From: Sporothrix humicola
Taxonomy: Eukaryota; Ascomycota; Sordariomycetes; Ophiostomatales; Ophiostomataceae
Assembly: GCA_021396245.1 (NCBI GenBank)
Contig: WNYE01000068.1
Coordinates: forward strand, 62,001-126,000
DNA length: 64,000 nucleotides
Direction of reading: 5' to 3'
The notes below the pieces were generated by a model, which saw only the letters and a program-made list of their open reading frames with translations, was not told the origin of the DNA and did not search any database. The translations under genes were made by a program, and so were the position numbers. Below are positions 1 to 12,000 of this stretch, piece by piece; positions within the stretch are counted from its first letter, which is position 1; every line of letters begins with the position of its first letter.

Positions 1-1346
1 CGCCATTATGGGACACGCTGCTCCGGATTGTCGCCAACTCTAATTTAGAGGCAACACACCGATCTAGATCTGCATCGTTGCGATGCGGAGAAGGATTGCT
101 TGTTCTCCAGATGTGTGTGGATATGTTCCAGGGTCCCCGCGTCTTTTTGGCTCTTTCGACTCCTTTGACTCTTGTCACTTTCCTTTTTGACACTACGATG
201 GGACACAACTTACACCATTAGGCCCGCCTCAGCCAAGATGTGCACAAGGTGTTGAGGAAGCGCGTGTCCCTCTCGCCGCGTGATTTTCTCACGAGGTTGG
301 GCCTCGGCCGCACGCGATGCGCGCATTCTGTCTCTCCAAGACACATCCTCTTAGACTTGCTGGCTTTGACTTTGACTTTCTCCTTGACTGTCATCGGCCG
401 TCTGACTCCCGCTCTTGGCAAAAGATTGTTCATTTTTTTCTTTTTTTCTTTTTTCTTTTTTTTGCTCTTTTCGAGATGGCTCACATGAGCGACGGAGAGA
501 TGGATCGGCCGCATGTTTTTGCATTGCATTTTGTGCTCGACGTACGACAGGCCGGTTGTGGAAGGTGACTCCTTGTCCATGGTTTCTCCGCGTTTTTATT
601 TTACTTTTTTTGTGGTCTCTTTTTTTTTCTTCTCAGTCTTGCCTCTGGCCTTTTGTCATCCATGTTCCTGACTTTGTACATTTCGTCCTGTGTGTGGCCC
701 TGCCCCAGACTTGGTCTCCGTTGTGGCAGGTTTCAAGCGCATCAAGCACGTGTGGCCCAACATCACCGCTTGTTTGGTGCATCACCGGGCCAGGCAGGTG
801 GCCGCTCGTAGCTGCCACAATGGCAACAATGGAGTTTCCGTCTCGGCGCTTGGCTAGCTGCGGTCGTTGCCTCCTTCCAACTTGAGATGTTGTGTCCGGG
901 GAAGGAGAGCTCTATGTACTCGATGTGGTCAATGAGAGGCATTAGGAAGGAGCGAACACAAAGCTGTCCGGGGTAGCTTCGACCGGCATTGTTGACCATA
1001 TATGACCGGTCTCTCCTGCCTCCTGCCTCTGACTGCTGCTTCGTTCTTTTGCCCTTCTTTTTGTCTTCAGTTTTGGTTCTACATCGCTCCTTCCGCGCTT
1101 CGACTGTAACACTTGCTCGTTCGCTCTTGCCGACTTGCCCCTTGTGTATATTCAGGTCACCGGCCAGGCCAGCGCCGTCCCTCTTGACTTGCCCCTTCCC
1201 CTTCTTGACGGATTTTTTAGACTCCTGTCACTTTTGTCATTTTGTTCACGTTTATTGTTATTTATTCTCCCGTCCCGCCTGTCAATTGGATCCCTTCCTC
1301 TCTTCGTTCCCTTTGGTATGCATAGCCGCTGAAATAGATCTACACC
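1..1346. other. 5' flank of glutaminase gene, no gene seen
   Basis: No convincing coding region is visible. The stretch has several T-rich runs (around 430-475 and 600-640) and C/T-rich sequence from about 1020 to 1320. It is probably promoter and leader of the downstream gene. Short open frames here have low-complexity Phe/Leu/Ser composition typical of pyrimidine-rich noncoding DNA. Confidence 0.6.
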
Positions 1347-3926
1347 ATGGCGGTCTCAACCTTGATACACTCTCTCCTATCCGTCCTGGTTGCCATTGCA
1401 CCAGTTGCATCGGCCTCAACGTTCTCTCCTCTACGACCTCCTGCAATTCCGCTTGCCGTTCGGTCTCCCTACGTCAGCACCTGGCTGAACGGCGATTCCG
1501 GCGGAATCCTTCCCGGCTCCTGGCCGAGGTTCTGGGCGTATGTTTCCTGTCTTCAGATATATCATTCCAATAAACACAGCTAATCTTTCACAGTGACCAG
1601 ACTACAGGATGGCAGGGCTTCATCCGTGTCGACAATGTCACGTACAACTGGATGGGCGGTGCCCCTGGCGCCAGCGCGGCGAACCAGACCTCCTTTGAAT
1701 ACACCTCGACCAAGAGCATCTTTACCTTTGATGTGGCCGGCAAGGTCACCCTGACTGCTACCTTCCTCTCGCCTGTTCACCCGACCGACCTCCTCCAACA
1801 ATCTTTTCAATTCTCCTACCTCCAAGCTTCCGTCGAATCCGCTGATGGCGACCATCACGAGGTGCAAGTCTACTCGGACATTTCCGGTGGTGAGCTAGCT
1901 TTCCCCTTTCCTTTTATAACTGGTTTTTTTTTTTTCATTCTTTTTTTTTTGGGGTATTTGTTATGCAAAACCGGCGTGGTGTTGGCCTGACCTGAATAAT
2001 CCGTGGCCATGGCGTTTTGGGGCGGATGTCGCGGGACTGCACCGGACTGTTGGGCTAATGTACACTTCTTTTCTTCTTCGCTTTTTCTAGAATGGGCTGC
2101 TGCCGACACCCAACGGGCAATCAACTGGGCCAATGGCATCAACGACGGCGTTGCCTTCCACAAGTTCACCTTGACCGAGAACACTGTCTTTGCTGAGGCT
2201 TCAGACCAAGCACTCTGGGGCAACTGGTACTACGGCACATCTGCAGATGCTGGTGTATGTGGCTTCTCCGCATTTTATTGTGTGACTGTTGATGTCAACA
2301 TGACCAAAAATCTTGGGAAATGATGGCTTTGGCGCCCGAAACCTGTTACTGATCATTAATTCCGCTAGGTGACGTATCGTACCGGCGCTCCGGACACTGA
2401 CACCAGAGAAATGTTTATCAACAATGGCCGCCTAGATAACTTGATCGATACTACCTTTAGATCGATTGGCGATAATTGGTACGATGCACATCCTGCGGGC
2501 ACTACGATCCTAGTGGCGTGTTAGTCTACGAGAGCTCTTTTCTCGTTGGCTAGAAAGCTTCCTTGTACCTTCTAGACATAATTCTAACCGCTGTTTCCTT
2601 TCTAGGCCGGTGTTCGCCTTTGTTCGCGACTTTGGCTCCGTCCTCACCAGCCAGGACGTTCTCTTCACCGTTGGTCTTGCCCAGGACCAGGTCATTAATT
2701 TCCAGGGCAACAGCAGCAGCCCCGAGGCCCTTGCTGCTCTGTGGACCACCGCGTACGACAATGATGACGATGTTCTGTCTGCATTCTACTCCAACTGGGA
2801 GGTCAACAGCCACGATGCCCAGATCCTCGACTCCAAGATCCACAACGATGCCTTTGATGCAGGCGGCCAGGACTACGCCACGCTGACCACGCTTGCCGTG
2901 CGCCAGGCGTTCGGCTCTCTGCAGGTTGCCCACGGCTCGCGCCAGGACTACCTCTTCCTCAAGGAGATCAGCTCCGATGGCGACATCCAGACCGTGGACG
3001 TCATCTTCCCGGCGCACCCCATCTTCCTGTACCTCAACCCGGAGCTGCTGAAGCTGCTGCTGGATCCCCTGTTTGAGAACCAGGAGAGCGGGCACTACCC
3101 GAACCCGTGGTCGATCCACGATCTGGGCTTCTTCCCCAACGCTGTCGGATTCCCCAACGGCAACGACGAGGCCATGCCGGTCGAAGAGTGCGGTAACATG
3201 ATCATTATGACACTGGCATACGCGCTTCGGGCGAAGAACTCGGACTACCTGGCACAGCACTGGCCTCTGTTGGACCAGTGGGCTCAGTTCCTGGTCAACG
3301 ACTCGCTGATTCCCGACTACCAGCTGTCGACGGACGATTTTGCCGGCGCACTTGCAAACCAGACCAACCTGGCCCTCAAGGGCATCATCGGTGTCCGCGC
3401 AATGGCCGAAATTGCGGGCCTCAGCGGTATCGTCAATGCCAACGAGATCAGCGAGACGTATCTCAACACATCGAAGGAGTATGTGAACACCTGGGCCGGT
3501 CTCGGTGTCAACAACGACTCCAGCCCGCGCCACACGACGCTCGCGTATAACAACCCGGACTCGCACGGCCTTTTGTACAACATCTATGCAGACAAGCTGC
3601 TGGGTCTCGATTTCGTGCCGGACTGGGTGTACTCGATGCAGAGCGATTTCTACGGCACGATCATCGACAACTATGGCGTGCCCCTGGACACGCGGCACAC
3701 GTGGGCCAAGGCGGACTGGCAGACGTTTGCGGCAGCCGTGGCCTCACCGGAGACGCGCAGCCTGATTCACGACCGTCTGATCCGCTATGTTGAGGGCACC
3801 CCCACCGGCCGGCCGCTGTCGGATCTGTACGATGCGACGACGGGCGAGTTCCCAACGGGCGGCCCGGCTTTTATCAACCGTCCAGTCGTTGGCGGATTCT
3901 TTGCGCTGCTGGCGCTGCCGGAATAG
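1347..3926 (+). CDS. gtaA: Secreted glutaminase A (DUF5127/DUF4965/DUF1793)
   Basis: Hydrolyses L-glutamine to glutamate and ammonia outside the cell; known from the fungal GtaA family. Five exons: 1347-1537, 1594-1889, 2091-2254, 2369-2478, 2606-3926, giving 693 residues, close to the usual family length. Introns start GTATGT, GTGAGC, GTATGT and GTACGA and end in AG. Residues 1-23 form a signal peptide (Met-Ala-Val start, hydrophobic core, VASAS cleavage region). The rest follows the GtaA order: DUF5127-like N-terminal domain with WMGG, a central DUF4965 region around VFAFVRDFGS, and an all-helical DUF1793 part with HDLGFFPNA, NMIIMTLAYA and FINRPVVGGFFALLAL at the end. Several N-glycosylation sequons fit secretion. 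Oddity: the frame stays open for 44 codons after the TAG (separate entry). Family assignment is firm; the enzyme activity is inferred from homology. Confidence 0.93.
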
Positions 3927-4061
3927 TGGCCCTTGGTAGTAGACCGGCACGAATATGCGAGTGGTGGTGCGGATGCATACTCGGATGCATACCCAAACGC
4001 AGACGACGAGTGGGACGACGACGATGGTTGGTACGATGGTTGGTACGAAGACGACACATGA
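3927..4061 (+). other. In-frame open extension after glutaminase stop codon
   Basis: Directly after the TAG at 3924-3926 the same frame runs open for 44 codons to a TGA at 4059-4061. The encoded peptide is unusually ordered: acidic and aromatic, with repeats ADAY/SDAY and DGWY/DGWY, and eleven Asp. It could be a stop-readthrough tail, a former C-terminal tail cut off by a point change to TAG, or chance plus a small DNA duplication. The canonical domain end is already reached before the TAG, so the enzyme should be complete without it. Confidence 0.4.
3971..4046. repeat. Two short tandem duplications in glutaminase 3' flank
   Basis: GGATGCATAC occurs twice within 24 bases (about 3971-3992), and ACGATGGTTGGT occurs twice about 4021-4044. 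Both repeat units are 12 bases, a multiple of three, so they keep the frame of the open extension. Confidence 0.7.
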
Positions 4062-4429
4062 CCTTTGACGAAGTCCTAACGATTATTTTTATGCTTTTTG
4101 CGATTTTCTTTCCTTTTGTTTCTTCTCCTTCTTCTTCTTCTTCTCCTCTTTTCTTATTTTTTGTTGCATCTTCATTGTTTCTTATTCTTATGGCGAGCAT
4201 GTTTATTTTTGGGCAGGCGAGCGTTTGAGAGGAAAGAGAGAAGAGAGCGTTTACAATGATCGCATCGATCACGACGATTGGTTTAGCTCGCGGCCTGCAT
4301 CATGGATAGCATTGTGAGCTTGCTGTGTGTTTGTCACATGGATTCATTTTTAGTATATACATAACATATGGTCATTTCGTTCATCCACTGCCGTCGTCCC
4401 TTTTGCCTTTGTTTTTGACTTTTGACTTT
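4062..4429. other. Convergent 3' spacer, glutaminase/esterase
   Basis: AT-rich with a TTC-rich pyrimidine run at about 4118-4160. It is the shared 3' flank of two convergent genes. No gene or clear polyadenylation hexamer was identified. Confidence 0.5.
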
Positions 4430-5512
4430 CTATTTTGCGTTGGCCAGGGCGATGGTCTTGGCAAAGAAGGCGTTCTGGCGGGCCTGGTAGTCCTTGGCCT
4501 GGGGCAGGTCGGTGAAGAGCATGGAGAAGCAGTGCGGCAGGCCGGGGTAGACGTGGACCTCGGTGGGGACACCGCCGCGCTGCAGCTTCTCGGCGACGGC
4601 CAGACCCTCGTCGCGCAGCGGGTCGTAGCCGGCAATCTGGAGGAAGGCCGGGGGCAGGCCGGCGAATGTGTCGGCCAGCAGAGGCGAGTGGCCGATCTCG
4701 GGCTTGACGTCGGGCAGGTAGGCGTCCAGGAAGAACTCCATGACCCGCGCACCGGTCACGACGCCGTCGGGGACCTGGACGTAGCTCTCGAGCTCGTAGC
4801 CGAACTTCTCGCGCAGCTCGGGGAAGAACTTGGGGTGGGCGCCGGTGGGCCAGTCGAGGGCCAGGGCGATGATGCCGCCAATCTTCTCCTCGCGCGCCTG
4901 CAGCGCCACGCCCAGCGACAGGCCCGAGCCGGCACTGCCGCCCAGCAGGACAATCTTGTCCGGGTTGGCGTTGAGCTTCTCGCGGGCGTTGGCCTTGACC
5001 CACTTGAAGGCGTCGACGCAGTCGTTGAGCGGCGTCGGGTACGGGTGCTCGGGCGCCATGCGGTAGTCGATGCTGACGAGCACGGCGTTGGGGTGGCTCG
5101 CCGCGTGCAGGTTCTCAATCGCCTCGGTGCCGTGCCAGCCAATCGCCCAGCCGCCGCCGTGCATGCGCAGGACGACGATCGTGTCGTCGGCCGTCGCCGC
5201 GCTCTTGGTGTGCTTGGCCGACTGCATCACCTTGAGCTCGATCTCGGCGCCGTCGCGCGTCGGAATCTTCAGGTATGACTCGGCCACGTCGTCGCCCGGC
5301 TTGGGCGTGCCCTCGGGCAGCGGCGCCTCGCCCTTCCAGTTGTTGCGGAACGTCTCCCAGTCGTCGGCGTTCCACAGCGTGTCCATGATGGCCTGCGCGC
5401 CGTCCTTGGCGGCGGCGAAATGGGGGTCGAGCGCGGCATAGTGGCCGTTGCGGGGGCCGCCCTTGCTGTTTGGGTCCGTGGGGACGTACTCGGGGGTAGC
5501 CTTGAGCTTCAT
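4430..5512 (-). CDS. Alpha/beta-hydrolase fold-3 esterase (HSL family)
   Basis: Intronless gene for 360 residues. A carboxylester hydrolase of the hormone-sensitive-lipase/arylacetamide-deacetylase group. Visible motifs in order: oxyanion-hole HGGGW at 118-122, YRMAPEHPYPTPLND at 150-164, nucleophile elbow GGSAG at 191-195 with catalytic Ser193, GYDPLRDEG with Asp297, and PGLPHCFS with His327. The elbow has Gly instead of the more common Asp before Ser. I chose the ATG at 5512 rather than an upstream in-frame ATG at 5617: it has a good context (ACCACG before ATG) and the extra 35 residues look like leader sequence. No signal peptide, so probably cytosolic. The substrate cannot be told; detoxification or secondary-metabolite roles are both possible. 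Confidence 0.88.
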   Translation of the reverse strand: MKLKATPEYVPTDPNSKGGPRNGHYAALDPHFAAAKDGAQAIMDTLWNADDWETFRNNWKGEAPLPEGTPKPGDDVAESYLKIPTRDGAEIELKVMQSAKHTKSAATADDTIVVLRMHGGGWAIGWHGTEAIENLHAASHPNAVLVSIDYRMAPEHPYPTPLNDCVDAFKWVKANAREKLNANPDKIVLLGGSAGSGLSLGVALQAREEKIGGIIALALDWPTGAHPKFFPELREKFGYELESYVQVPDGVVTGARVMEFFLDAYLPDVKPEIGHSPLLADTFAGLPPAFLQIAGYDPLRDEGLAVAEKLQRGGVPTEVHVYPGLPHCFSMLFTDLPQAKDYQARQNAFFAKTIALANAK

Positions 5513-6380
5513 CGTGGTGGTTGTGTGAGAGTCGTAAAGTGAGGTTGTGAATGTCCGAATTCGGTGTAAGTCGTTGCAGTGACGATCGCTGTAATAAGAA
5601 GGTGCTGCTGTAAACAAGCTGGTTATGTGAACGGCGAAACAAAAAGTAAAGATTGAAAGATCGGTAAAACAAAAGATAAAACGGAAACTTCCAGCTCGAC
5701 CTCCACCTTTATTTGTATTTCCTCCTCCTCATGATCTTCCTATCCTCTTCCTCATGCTCCTCATGTTCTTGTCCTTCCCCTCTCTTTTCGTTTTCCCCAG
5801 AGTGGTGTGGTCCCCCTTGGAGTTATTCATTAGTGCCGTTTGGGTACAGAACGCTGTGTTAGTGCTCTTAGCGGGGTGAGGTCATTGCACTGATTCGTTG
5901 CCGGATAATGCTTGCCCGAGGAAAAACTGACAACTTCCTTCCCCAAGAAACTCCAAGACAACCGTGAAGAGGGGCAGCCTGGAAGATGGAAAAGGCAGAA
6001 CAGAAGGCTGTAAAATAAAAAAAAAGAACAAATGAATCGTCAATCAAAACTCGATAACCCCCAAAGAACGTCATTGTGCTGATCCCTGTGTTCTTTTGGG
6101 TATTCTGGGGGAGGGGCACAGGCAGCTTCTGGAAGCCGGCCCTGGAGCTCCAGCGCTTGTCAGTGGGGGGACCTGCCGGAAAAGGAAACCCGCATTGTCA
6201 AATGCGCCAGCATCACCAACGACTTTGATCAGACTCACAACTTACACATAAAAGCCGTGTTGTTTGGCCAAGGCTGTGATTATCAACGGGTGGGAAGTAT
6301 ATAAAAAAGAACAAGATATAAAATGTGCTTTTATTTGGCATCTTCCATATCTTACATGTGATCTCGCTGTATATCTTCTC
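5513..6380. other. Spacer between esterase and MYND gene
   Basis: Promoter and leader of the esterase (minus strand) followed by the 3' flank of the MYND gene. It has a CTCCT-rich block about 5700-5790 and an A-run near 6017-6026. No gene seen. Confidence 0.5.
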
Positions 6381-7119
6381 CTACTCGCTCCATATGGCAG
6401 TCAGCGCCTTCAAGGCTTTGCATTCGCCCTTGTGGCCGTCGCTCCAGCCTTTTGTCTGGCAGGCCTGTTCTGTCAGTGGGCAATGAAAAATAAAAAAAGT
6501 GAACACAGGGAGGACCTACCCGATCGCAATACCATGCCTGGCCGCAGCCCGTGCACTTGAGCAGCTTCTTGTCCGGCGCCGTCTGCTGCTGTGTCGTCCC
6601 GGTCGTCGCCGTGTTGACGGACCCAGCCGCATTGCAAGCTCCGCACCGTTCGTGGCCTTCCGTCTCGGCCATGTGCTGCTGCGCCCGCAGCTTGCCGGCG
6701 ATCGCGACGGTCTGCTCGACGCCCGTCGGCACGGCCAGCACTGTATGCGCCTGGCCCGGCGCGACCCTCATAAATGGACGGCGGGCGGCCTTGGCTGTGA
6801 GCGAGTCGCCGCCGTTGTTGTCGACAGGCACCGTCCGTCGCGCATTGCGAATGATTGCCGTCGCGCCCTTTTTGAGGCCCATCTTGCCCAGGTCCAGGCC
6901 GTCGCGCTCGAGGCCGTCAAACACGAGCGCAAAGCCCGTGCCTTCGCGGTCTGTCAGGACAAGCGTCGGTTTTGTGATTGTCATGTTGTCCTTGATCTGG
7001 GCGAGGAGGATGGTCTCGGAGCCTGACCCGGGAGTGGTGCTTGGTGCCGGGCGGGCATCATCCTCGGGCAGCTCCAGAAACGGAGGAAAGTAGCCATGGT
7101 CGGTGAGATCTGGGATCAT
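6381..7119 (-). CDS. Small MYND-type zinc-finger protein
   Basis: Two exons on the minus strand (7119-6520 and 6464-6381), 227 residues. A 55-bp intron (GTAGGT...AACAG) falls inside the zinc finger; joining it restores Cys159, Cys162, Cys189, Cys192, Cys198, Cys202, His211 and Cys215, the full MYND ligand set (CxxC...CxxC, YCxxxC, HxxxC). Unspliced, the finger is broken, which supports the intron. The MYND part sits at the extreme C terminus. A 25-residue Ala/Thr/Gln insert separates the first and second Cys pairs. The N-terminal 150 residues have no fold I recognise. MYND domains are protein-interaction modules; no SET domain is present, so this is not a Set/Smyd methyltransferase. Partner and role unknown. 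Confidence 0.82.
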
Positions 7120-7650
7120 TATTGGGAGGGGAGAAAGAAGCGAAGTAAAGATGAGAAATAATGAGGTGCAAGCCTTATATGCGTCTGTCTGCAGGATCGT
7201 CGATGTTGCTCTGGATGTCTAGTGCCATGCACACATGTCGTCGGAAAGTGAGGAGACAGCCAATCGACACTATGGAGCTTCGTTGCTCAGACTCGGAATT
7301 CTGAAACGCACGGCCACCACAACGAACCCCCCTTTTCTGCGGGGACATGTCAGCTGTAAACAAAAGTGATAAGGCGTCAAGATTTGATGCGAAATGAAAT
7401 AAAACCAAGATACTTGTATATTTCTTGTGAAATAATGCAATGCGTGTAAATAGATTAGGGTAATAAAACTGGCCAAAATGGAAAGTATAAAAAAAAAGAT
7501 GACGAAGAAAGTATCAAAAGAATGAAAACGCCAAAGACATGCCTGTCCGTCTCCCAAAGATGCCCAAAGATCCTATGTACAGAGGTCGCGATACAAGATA
7601 CAAGATATAATAAAAACAAACAAATCAAAAAATGAGTGCACGTCGCGTGC
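7120..7650. other. Spacer between MYND gene and GH76 gene
   Basis: AT-rich, A-runs near 7488-7497. It contains the 3' flank of the GH76 gene and the promoter of the MYND gene, both minus strand. No gene seen. Confidence 0.5.
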
Positions 7651-9098
7651 TTATTCTCCAAAGCTCATAAAGGCAAACAGGCCAGAAATGCCCGTCAGCA
7701 CAACCACTGTCAGAATGGCCGCACCAGCCCGGTCGCCCGTCGTGATCGGCTTGTACACCGTCGGGTTGTCCGTACTCCCGCTGCCCGCGTTCGGGTTGCC
7801 CACACTCGTGCCGCCCGTCGAGTTCGTGACCGGGCCGCTCACTTCGTCAATTAGCAGCGACGACACCGCGCCCAGCACGTTCATCGTCTGGCCTGCGCCC
7901 ACACTGCCGCCAAAGGCGCCCGAGCTCCACTGGAACCCGCACGTCCGGCCGTCGTCGCCGCCCGTGCACTGGTCGATTGCCGCCTGGGTCGATGTCTTGA
8001 GTGTCTCCATGATCGTGTCGTGGGTGTAGGGCGCAATCTGTGCCGTTGTCGCCATCCAGCGGTGCAGGTAGCCCTTGAAGCTCAGCATGTCCGTCGTGCA
8101 CGACATGTGCGATTCACAGGCCACCTCGTAAGCGATGCCGTCGGGGAAGAAGAAGTTGATGGTGCGGTTCAGCAGACCCTCGACACGCGTTTGCCATTTG
8201 GCCTCCTCGGTATGGTTCCACATATATGCCGCACCGAGCAGCCAGACTGCGCTGTTGTACGAGAACTGCGCCTTGTTAATGTCGGTACAGTTGTGCTCGA
8301 CGTGCGCACCGTCGTAAATGTTGTAATCGGCGTCCATGTAGCCGACACCCGTGATCCAGTCCCACGTGCTCTCGGCCCATTCGAGGTATGTCGCATTCGA
8401 GGTGTACCGGGCGAGCCGGGCGCCGATGTTGAAGAAACAGCCGTTGGCAATACTGTTCTTGTAGTTGTAACCGTTGTTCAGCACAGGAATCTGCCACCGC
8501 AGGCCACCGTTGCACGTCTCGTCATGCCGGCCCGGCTCTGCCTGTGTATTGAACACCGCCTGTGCCAGCGCCAGCCACTGCGGCTTGTCCTCGGGCGGGT
8601 TGGGGAAATTCAGTTCGGCCGCCAGCATCGCTGACATGCCCCAGAATCCTTGATCGTCGTTGCCCAGAGATGCTGTTACGTTGGGCGGCATGTAGTCTTC
8701 GTTGGGCCCTGTCTGCCACAGCATCGCCTCCATCACCAGTTCGTTGTATGTGTCGTCGCCCGTCAGATGCCAGTAGTCGATCAGCGTTCCCCACATTGCA
8801 CCTCCCTCCCACCAGTAGTAGTCGCCGGCCGGTGGCGGACCCGGCAGAATGCCCGGTGTCTGACCGCTTTCATTGCCGTGATAATATTTGACAAGATCGT
8901 ATGCGAGTGTGCTGGCCGATTTCTTAATAGCGTCTGAGGTGAACTGGGTTAGGGAACAAAACTAATGAGAGGGGGGAGGGTGAGGGTTTTTGGAGAAAGC
9001 ATACCAACAGAGTCAATGCTGTATGGTGAGGCGGCGTGAACGACACTAGATGTTGCTAACAAGCCGGCAACGACCGCTCGTGTTCTTGGTGACCACAT
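7651..9098 (-). CDS. GPI-type GH76 endo-mannanase (Dfg5/Dcw1 family)
   Basis: Two exons (9098-9005 and 8933-7651) joined across a 71-bp intron give 458 residues. The family acts at the cell surface, where it is thought to process GPI-anchor mannan and cross-link GPI proteins to wall glucan. N-terminal signal peptide about 1-22 ending in VVHA. GH76 signatures include YYWWEGGAMWG, the paired-Asp motif GNDDQGFWG (Asp124-Asp125, the expected catalytic pair), CNGGLRWQI, NGCFFNIGARLARYT, and VACE. Many N-glycosylation sequons. The last 25 residues form a hydrophobic tail preceded by a Ser/Thr/Gly-rich linker, the usual GPI-attachment layout. The splice choice at the first intron (TCAG acceptor) is the only one that keeps the frame open. 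Confidence 0.9.
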
Positions 9099-12000
9099 CG
9101 TGATATGTGAATGTGTGACGATTGGGAAAAGATGATGATCAAAGCGAGTGAAATTAATCCTGAGAGTACAGTCGTAAATTGGATTGGGTATCGTGGGATC
9201 GAGGAACCGGGATGCAGCACGGAAGCACGGCTCAACTCTGGTTGGGAGCCCGCGACCAAAGATCAAGATAAGCGAGCGTCTGCCGTGAAAAGCGTCAAAT
9301 CGGTAGCGAGTGTGAAAGATATCGGCCGTGGCAAAAACGAGAGAAAGAGAGAACTGTCAATAATAATAATGAATAATAGACAGGAGGAAGAAAAAGAGAA
9401 AAAGGAAACATCAAGAACAAAACATCATGGAATGACGACAAACGGGAAAAAGTGGCTGGCAAAACATATTTAACAAAGCAGGGCACTTGCAGCAGGTATC
9501 CGGTTTCCATAACCAGAAACCAAAACCTCTTGTCTCTTTTTTCTTTCACTCCCGCCTCCAAAGGATCTCAAACGACCAAAGCGACCAGAAAAGTCACCCC
9601 AGTGGCCATTGTTTGGGCAACACAGCGCTTCACCGCTGGTATGCCAAGAGAATAGGCCAAGCCTTACGTTGTCGTCTTGTGGCCCTCTGGCTCCGGAGCC
9701 CTTTGGAAACTATCGCTATTCGGCTGCCTTTTGTTGCCTTTTTCTGCTTTTGTCCCGCTTTGTCTATTTCTCTTGTCCCTCCTAATTGTCTCGTCACTGG
9801 GTTCGCCTGTTGCTCCTGTCTTGGTTCTGCTTGGTCTTTGCCTGGTTCTTGCCTGGTCGTTGCTTGGTCTGGGCTTTCTTGTGTTGCCTGTTAATATTGG
9901 CTGCTCTTGTTATTTTTGGCACGCAAGGGCATGTGTAAGATCCTCTCGTTTTCTCTCTCTTTTCGTCCAGTGCCGAGAGTTGCGCCCTTTCTTCTTTGAT
10001 TCGTTTTCTTTACTTTCAGCCCTTTTTTCACTTGGCCTCTCCTGAGATTCTCTTGGAAAGGGCTGCCAATGCAAATGCCAATACGGGGTTTCGCTAGTGG
10101 CGCCCAGAGGTCAGAAAGAGGGAGGGCTGAGACGAGAGAAGACAGTCAGAAAACGACAAAAAGAAATGCAAAAAGCAAAAAAAGGCTGGCACAGGTAACA
10201 TGAAGAGGGCTCCGTATGAGGTCAGATACCTCAGCAGCTCCCAAAAACAACACCCAACTTTGGGTGACCTCCGTGTCGGATTCGCCGGGACAAGAGAAAA
10301 TGGAGACGTGGGGTGAGAGGGAAGAGAGAGTTCCGGCCCCGTTCCCATGGAACTTGCCATCAGGTGTGCAGCTTTGGTCGCAAACGATCACTGAACACCG
10401 AAAAAGAGCAAAGACAAAAATAAACTGTCAGAAGAAAGGAAAACGTGCGAATAACCAGCGCATAGGGGCAAATGCATTTGGATTCCGTATTCGTACCACG
10501 CCATAATTCACATGCTGTGTGTTGCTTTGTTCTTTGCTGCTCTCTTTTTGTTTTCGTTCAATTTTCTTTGACCTGCTGTGTGCTCTATGAGTCTGTTTTT
10601 TTGTTCTTTTCGTTCTTTTTCTTGCCATTCGGGTGGCGACACTGCCAAGGGCGTGGCTGTACCCTCGCGCCGCGCCGCCAAGACAACAGGCGCTCTGGGC
10701 ATTTGCTGGGCAGACGACTGGACTTTGTTGTCTGGCAGTCTGGGCGCTGTTATGGGGTGTGCTGGGCGCCCATCTGTGCGCTATCTGGGCTCCATCTCGG
10801 CGCCAATGGCTCAAAAATAGATAGAATGCATACGACGCACGGCGCACGATGCACAGGAATCGCACAGGGAAAGCACCACTGTTTGGAATGACGTCCTTGA
10901 CTGGCGATCTGGGCCAGCGAAAAAGGAAAAGGCTGGGCGTTCTGCAGCTGGGATGCGTTGCTGGGTATCGCTGGCACCCAATAGTTTCCCTGTCCAGGCC
11001 CTTTCCCTCGCATCCTCATGCCTGCTGGAGTCTGGCACTTGCATCTCCTCTGGATCTCCAAAACTCCTCCTCAGCCTTGGCGGGCAACAGCCAAGAGGGC
11101 ATCAATGGGCCTCATCACTTGAAAGTGCTCTCAAAGTGCATCTTTGCCCACGCGTCCTCTGCTTGGCAGGGGTAAGAACGATAAGAACCAAAGAAACAAC
11201 CCCTTTCCACAGGTTCTTTTGTCGACGTTTGCAGGTAAAGGGGAAAACAAGAAAGAAAAGGACTTCCAGGAGCACGAGGACAGTGCGATCAACAAATGAA
11301 GGGCACAAGAAAGTTCCCTGCCAATGCCGAGTCAGAAGAGGGGAGCGATGTGGAGGAAACTCACGATAGTAAAATGCGCCGTAGGGCAAAGGTCTGAATC
11401 TCCCGAAATGACCTGCCAGAAGGATGCGGGCCGGGGATCAATCGACCACATCCCACCTACCGGGTCCGAAGAAACCCGGAAGTCCGGCAGCATGGTTCGC
11501 TGAGCGGCAAATCGGTGCATGGAACGAGGGTCCTATCTTGCCCTCGTGACCATCTTCTGTTTTGAGGTTGTCGGCCCTTGATGTTGCAGAAAGTTGTGTC
11601 TTCTGATGGAGGGAGTGTGACCAGCATTTAAATCAAAAGAATCACAGCGTCTGTCCAATTGCAACAGCACATCGGGCCCTATGGTCGCCATGTGATGCTG
11701 TCGCATCGCTCGTGCGCGGTAGAGTGTGAATGTGGTTGCGTCAATGTCTTGCGTGTCAAAAAGGATCGGGTTACGGTATCTGTGGAATCGTCAGTGGGGG
11801 TTTGGGAAAGGTAAATAGGAACGCTCGGAGTGCGGTTCTGCCAATGGGCAACGATGGACTTGATTTCGCGTTCCTACCAAATTAGGTATCGTGAGCAAGG
11901 AAGGTGCAAGTTGTGTTGTGACGCGCAAGTCCATACTCAGACAGAGTGTTCCTGCCGCCGTCCAAATTTCCATCTCATCCTGTAGGGCAGTCGCGGCGGG

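Noticed and set aside
2550..3698. Long antisense ORF (382 codons) opposite glutaminase
   Set aside because: Shadow of GC-rich codon bias in the sense gene; its Arg/Val-rich sequence has no family features. The same holds for the antisense frames over ect1, BCAT, erv41, asparagine synthetase, MetAP2 and the acid phosphatase.
3886..3939. A 54-bp intron that would splice out the glutaminase TAG
   Set aside because: The donor would be GTCGTT with no branch site, and it would delete the conserved VVGGFFALLAL end of the enzyme.
10428..10865. 145-codon minus-strand ORF in the 4.9-kb empty interval
   Set aside because: Arg/Lys/Ser-rich without domain pattern, and plus-strand frames overlap it equally; consistent with noncoding DNA.
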